A stretch of DNA of 32,217 nucleotides. Source: Haplosporangium gracile. Lineage: Eukaryota > Mortierellomycota > Mortierellomycetes > Mortierellales > Mortierellaceae. Below are positions 31,309 through 32,217 of this stretch, piece after piece. The stretch is from NCBI GenBank assembly GCA_015499985.1, contig JAAAUF010000466.1, positions 1 through 32,217 of the forward strand, given 5' to 3'. The notes under the pieces are model-generated. The model was given only the letters and a program-made list of their open reading frames with translations. It ran no database searches and was not told where the DNA came from. The number at the start of each line of letters is the position of its first letter. The stretch's first letter is position 1. A program made the position numbers and the translations under genes.

Positions 31309-32217
31309 TTACTCCAGAAGGACATGTTTGCCTCGTATATTGATAAAAGCTATGGTGACTAAACTTGACTGACATGTCCTGCTCAGCCCAGGACGGGCGA
31401 AGACCGTCGATTCAACTCGCTCCCACCACTACCTAAAGTCTGAAAACAACACTTCATCCTCATTTTCCTCCTTCAAATGAATCATAACCAATAGCTGAGA
31501 GAACGGTTATACATCATCGTAGTGCTCTATCCATGAATCCAGCAGTCTGTATTCTGCACCCTCTACATCTAGCTATTATTTTTCGTAAATGTATGTGCAA
31601 GATAGCTGTTAGAATTGTCAATCTGAATAAAAACTATCTTAATGATAATGACACTGCAATCAAACGAATTCAACAACGAGCGGTAGTATAGAATAGTTAT
31701 AATTCAAAGCAAATAGTGATGTTGTCCATAGTTAAAAATAACGAAACTGAAATGAAAAGACCACAAAGAATTATTCAAGCAAAGAGCACCGAAAGAGATG
31801 CTTACCTTGAGAAAACCGATCCAGGAGTGTCCATTGTCCTTCATGATGGTTGAGAGTGTTATGGAGGGTGTTCCGTCGCGCGAGATGCGATCAGTCTTGC
31901 CAATTGCTGTCTCCACGAAATGAATCTTTAAGTTATTCTGCAGCTCAGTTGGTCTATCGGTCCATTCACAGCATAAACGCACACACATTAACAAGAAGGT
32001 CATCCTTTTACACTCCCGTGTCAGTTAGCTACACAGTTTCGTTGTTAAGGAACACTTACTGGTCACCCTGGAAGGCAGAGAAGGACCATAGATCCAGACT
32101 TCGCATCCTGCACGCCTGACGAGCTCGAGTTTAAAGGGGAGCGTGCTGGTGTCCTTGGTCAATAGGCAGTTTCGGGAGAGTTGTTTTCAATAGTGAAGTC
32201 TGGATTGATCAATTCCA
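31309..32217 (-). pseudogene. Decaying METTL24-like (Methyltransf_22) methyltransferase, 5' part off the right edge
   Basis: Read on the minus strand from the right edge, GIDQSRLHY, then TLPFKLELVRRAGCEVWIYG, fit the start of a Methyltransf_22 domain. A middle exon holds NLKIHFVETAIGKTD and TLSTIMKDNGHSWIGFLK. Across a 233-nt intron (31573-31805, GTAAGC...AATAG) it continues in phase as LDVEGAEYRLLDSWIEHYDDV. The GHSWIGFLK-LDVEGAE join is the hallmark SAM-fold segment of this family. The frame is interrupted by TGA (32187-32189), TAA (31507-31509) and TAG (31429-31431). Sensible protein continues after each one: PFSQLLVMIHLKEEN, then WWERVESTVFARPGLSRT. The natural end would be the TAA at 31309-31311. 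The upstream junction (GTAAGT donor at 32054-32059) does not resolve cleanly in frame. Confidence 0.75.

Noticed and set aside
1..32217. CRISPR arrays, bacterial operons, tRNA or rRNA genes
   Set aside because: No spaced direct repeats, Shine-Dalgarno-led gene strings, or tRNA T-loop/D-loop patterns were found. The DNA is clearly intron-bearing fungal sequence.

Overview
This window is fungal nuclear DNA. Its genes are split by short GT-AG introns (66-185 nt, with a few longer), proteins carry long Gln/Ser/Thr/Asn tracts, intergenic DNA is rich in polypyrimidine/polypurine stretches, and AATAAA-like signals follow stop codons. Protein style and gene content suggest an early-diverging fungus of the Mortierella type (Mortierellomycotina). 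That placement is inference from memory of such genomes, not a database result.

Layout. Positions 1-4300 are a decayed, transposon-rich margin. It holds the 3' end of a gene with a PD-(D/E)XK-like nuclease signature, a possible hAT transposase C-terminal scrap, a 447-bp MITE with long terminal inverted repeats and TA target duplications, a second 21-bp inverted repeat pair, and a broken Harbinger-type transposase. Positions 4378-10313 (minus) hold one three-exon gene for a very long arrestin-fold protein (1914 aa). A 1.7-kb divergent intergenic region follows, then an unrecognised Ser/Thr/Gln-rich protein with a C-terminal membrane segment (12055-13500, plus) and a three-exon TVP38/DedA-type membrane protein (14135-15917, plus). 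A probable unrecognised minus-strand transcription unit lies at about 16220-17160. A five-exon RAD2/XPG nucleotide-excision-repair nuclease (17581-22372, minus) is head-to-head with a small AIRIM/C1orf109-like gene (22848-23633, plus). A plus-strand gene with LRR-like C-terminal sequence (24130-26237) is broken by frameshifts and stops. It converges on a four-exon NPC1/NCR1 sterol transporter (26335-30831, minus). The right edge carries a decaying METTL24-like methyltransferase (31309-32217, minus) with in-frame stops.

There is no operon logic here. The intact genes are independent housekeeping functions: permease/trafficking adaptor, Golgi/ER membrane protein, DNA repair, possible ribosome biogenesis and sterol transport. 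Both ends and the 24-26 kb block are accessory, decaying sequence. I reconstructed exon junctions by hand from GT-AG sites and reading-frame continuity. All intact genes give complete frames after splicing. I found no tRNA, rRNA or CRISPR array.
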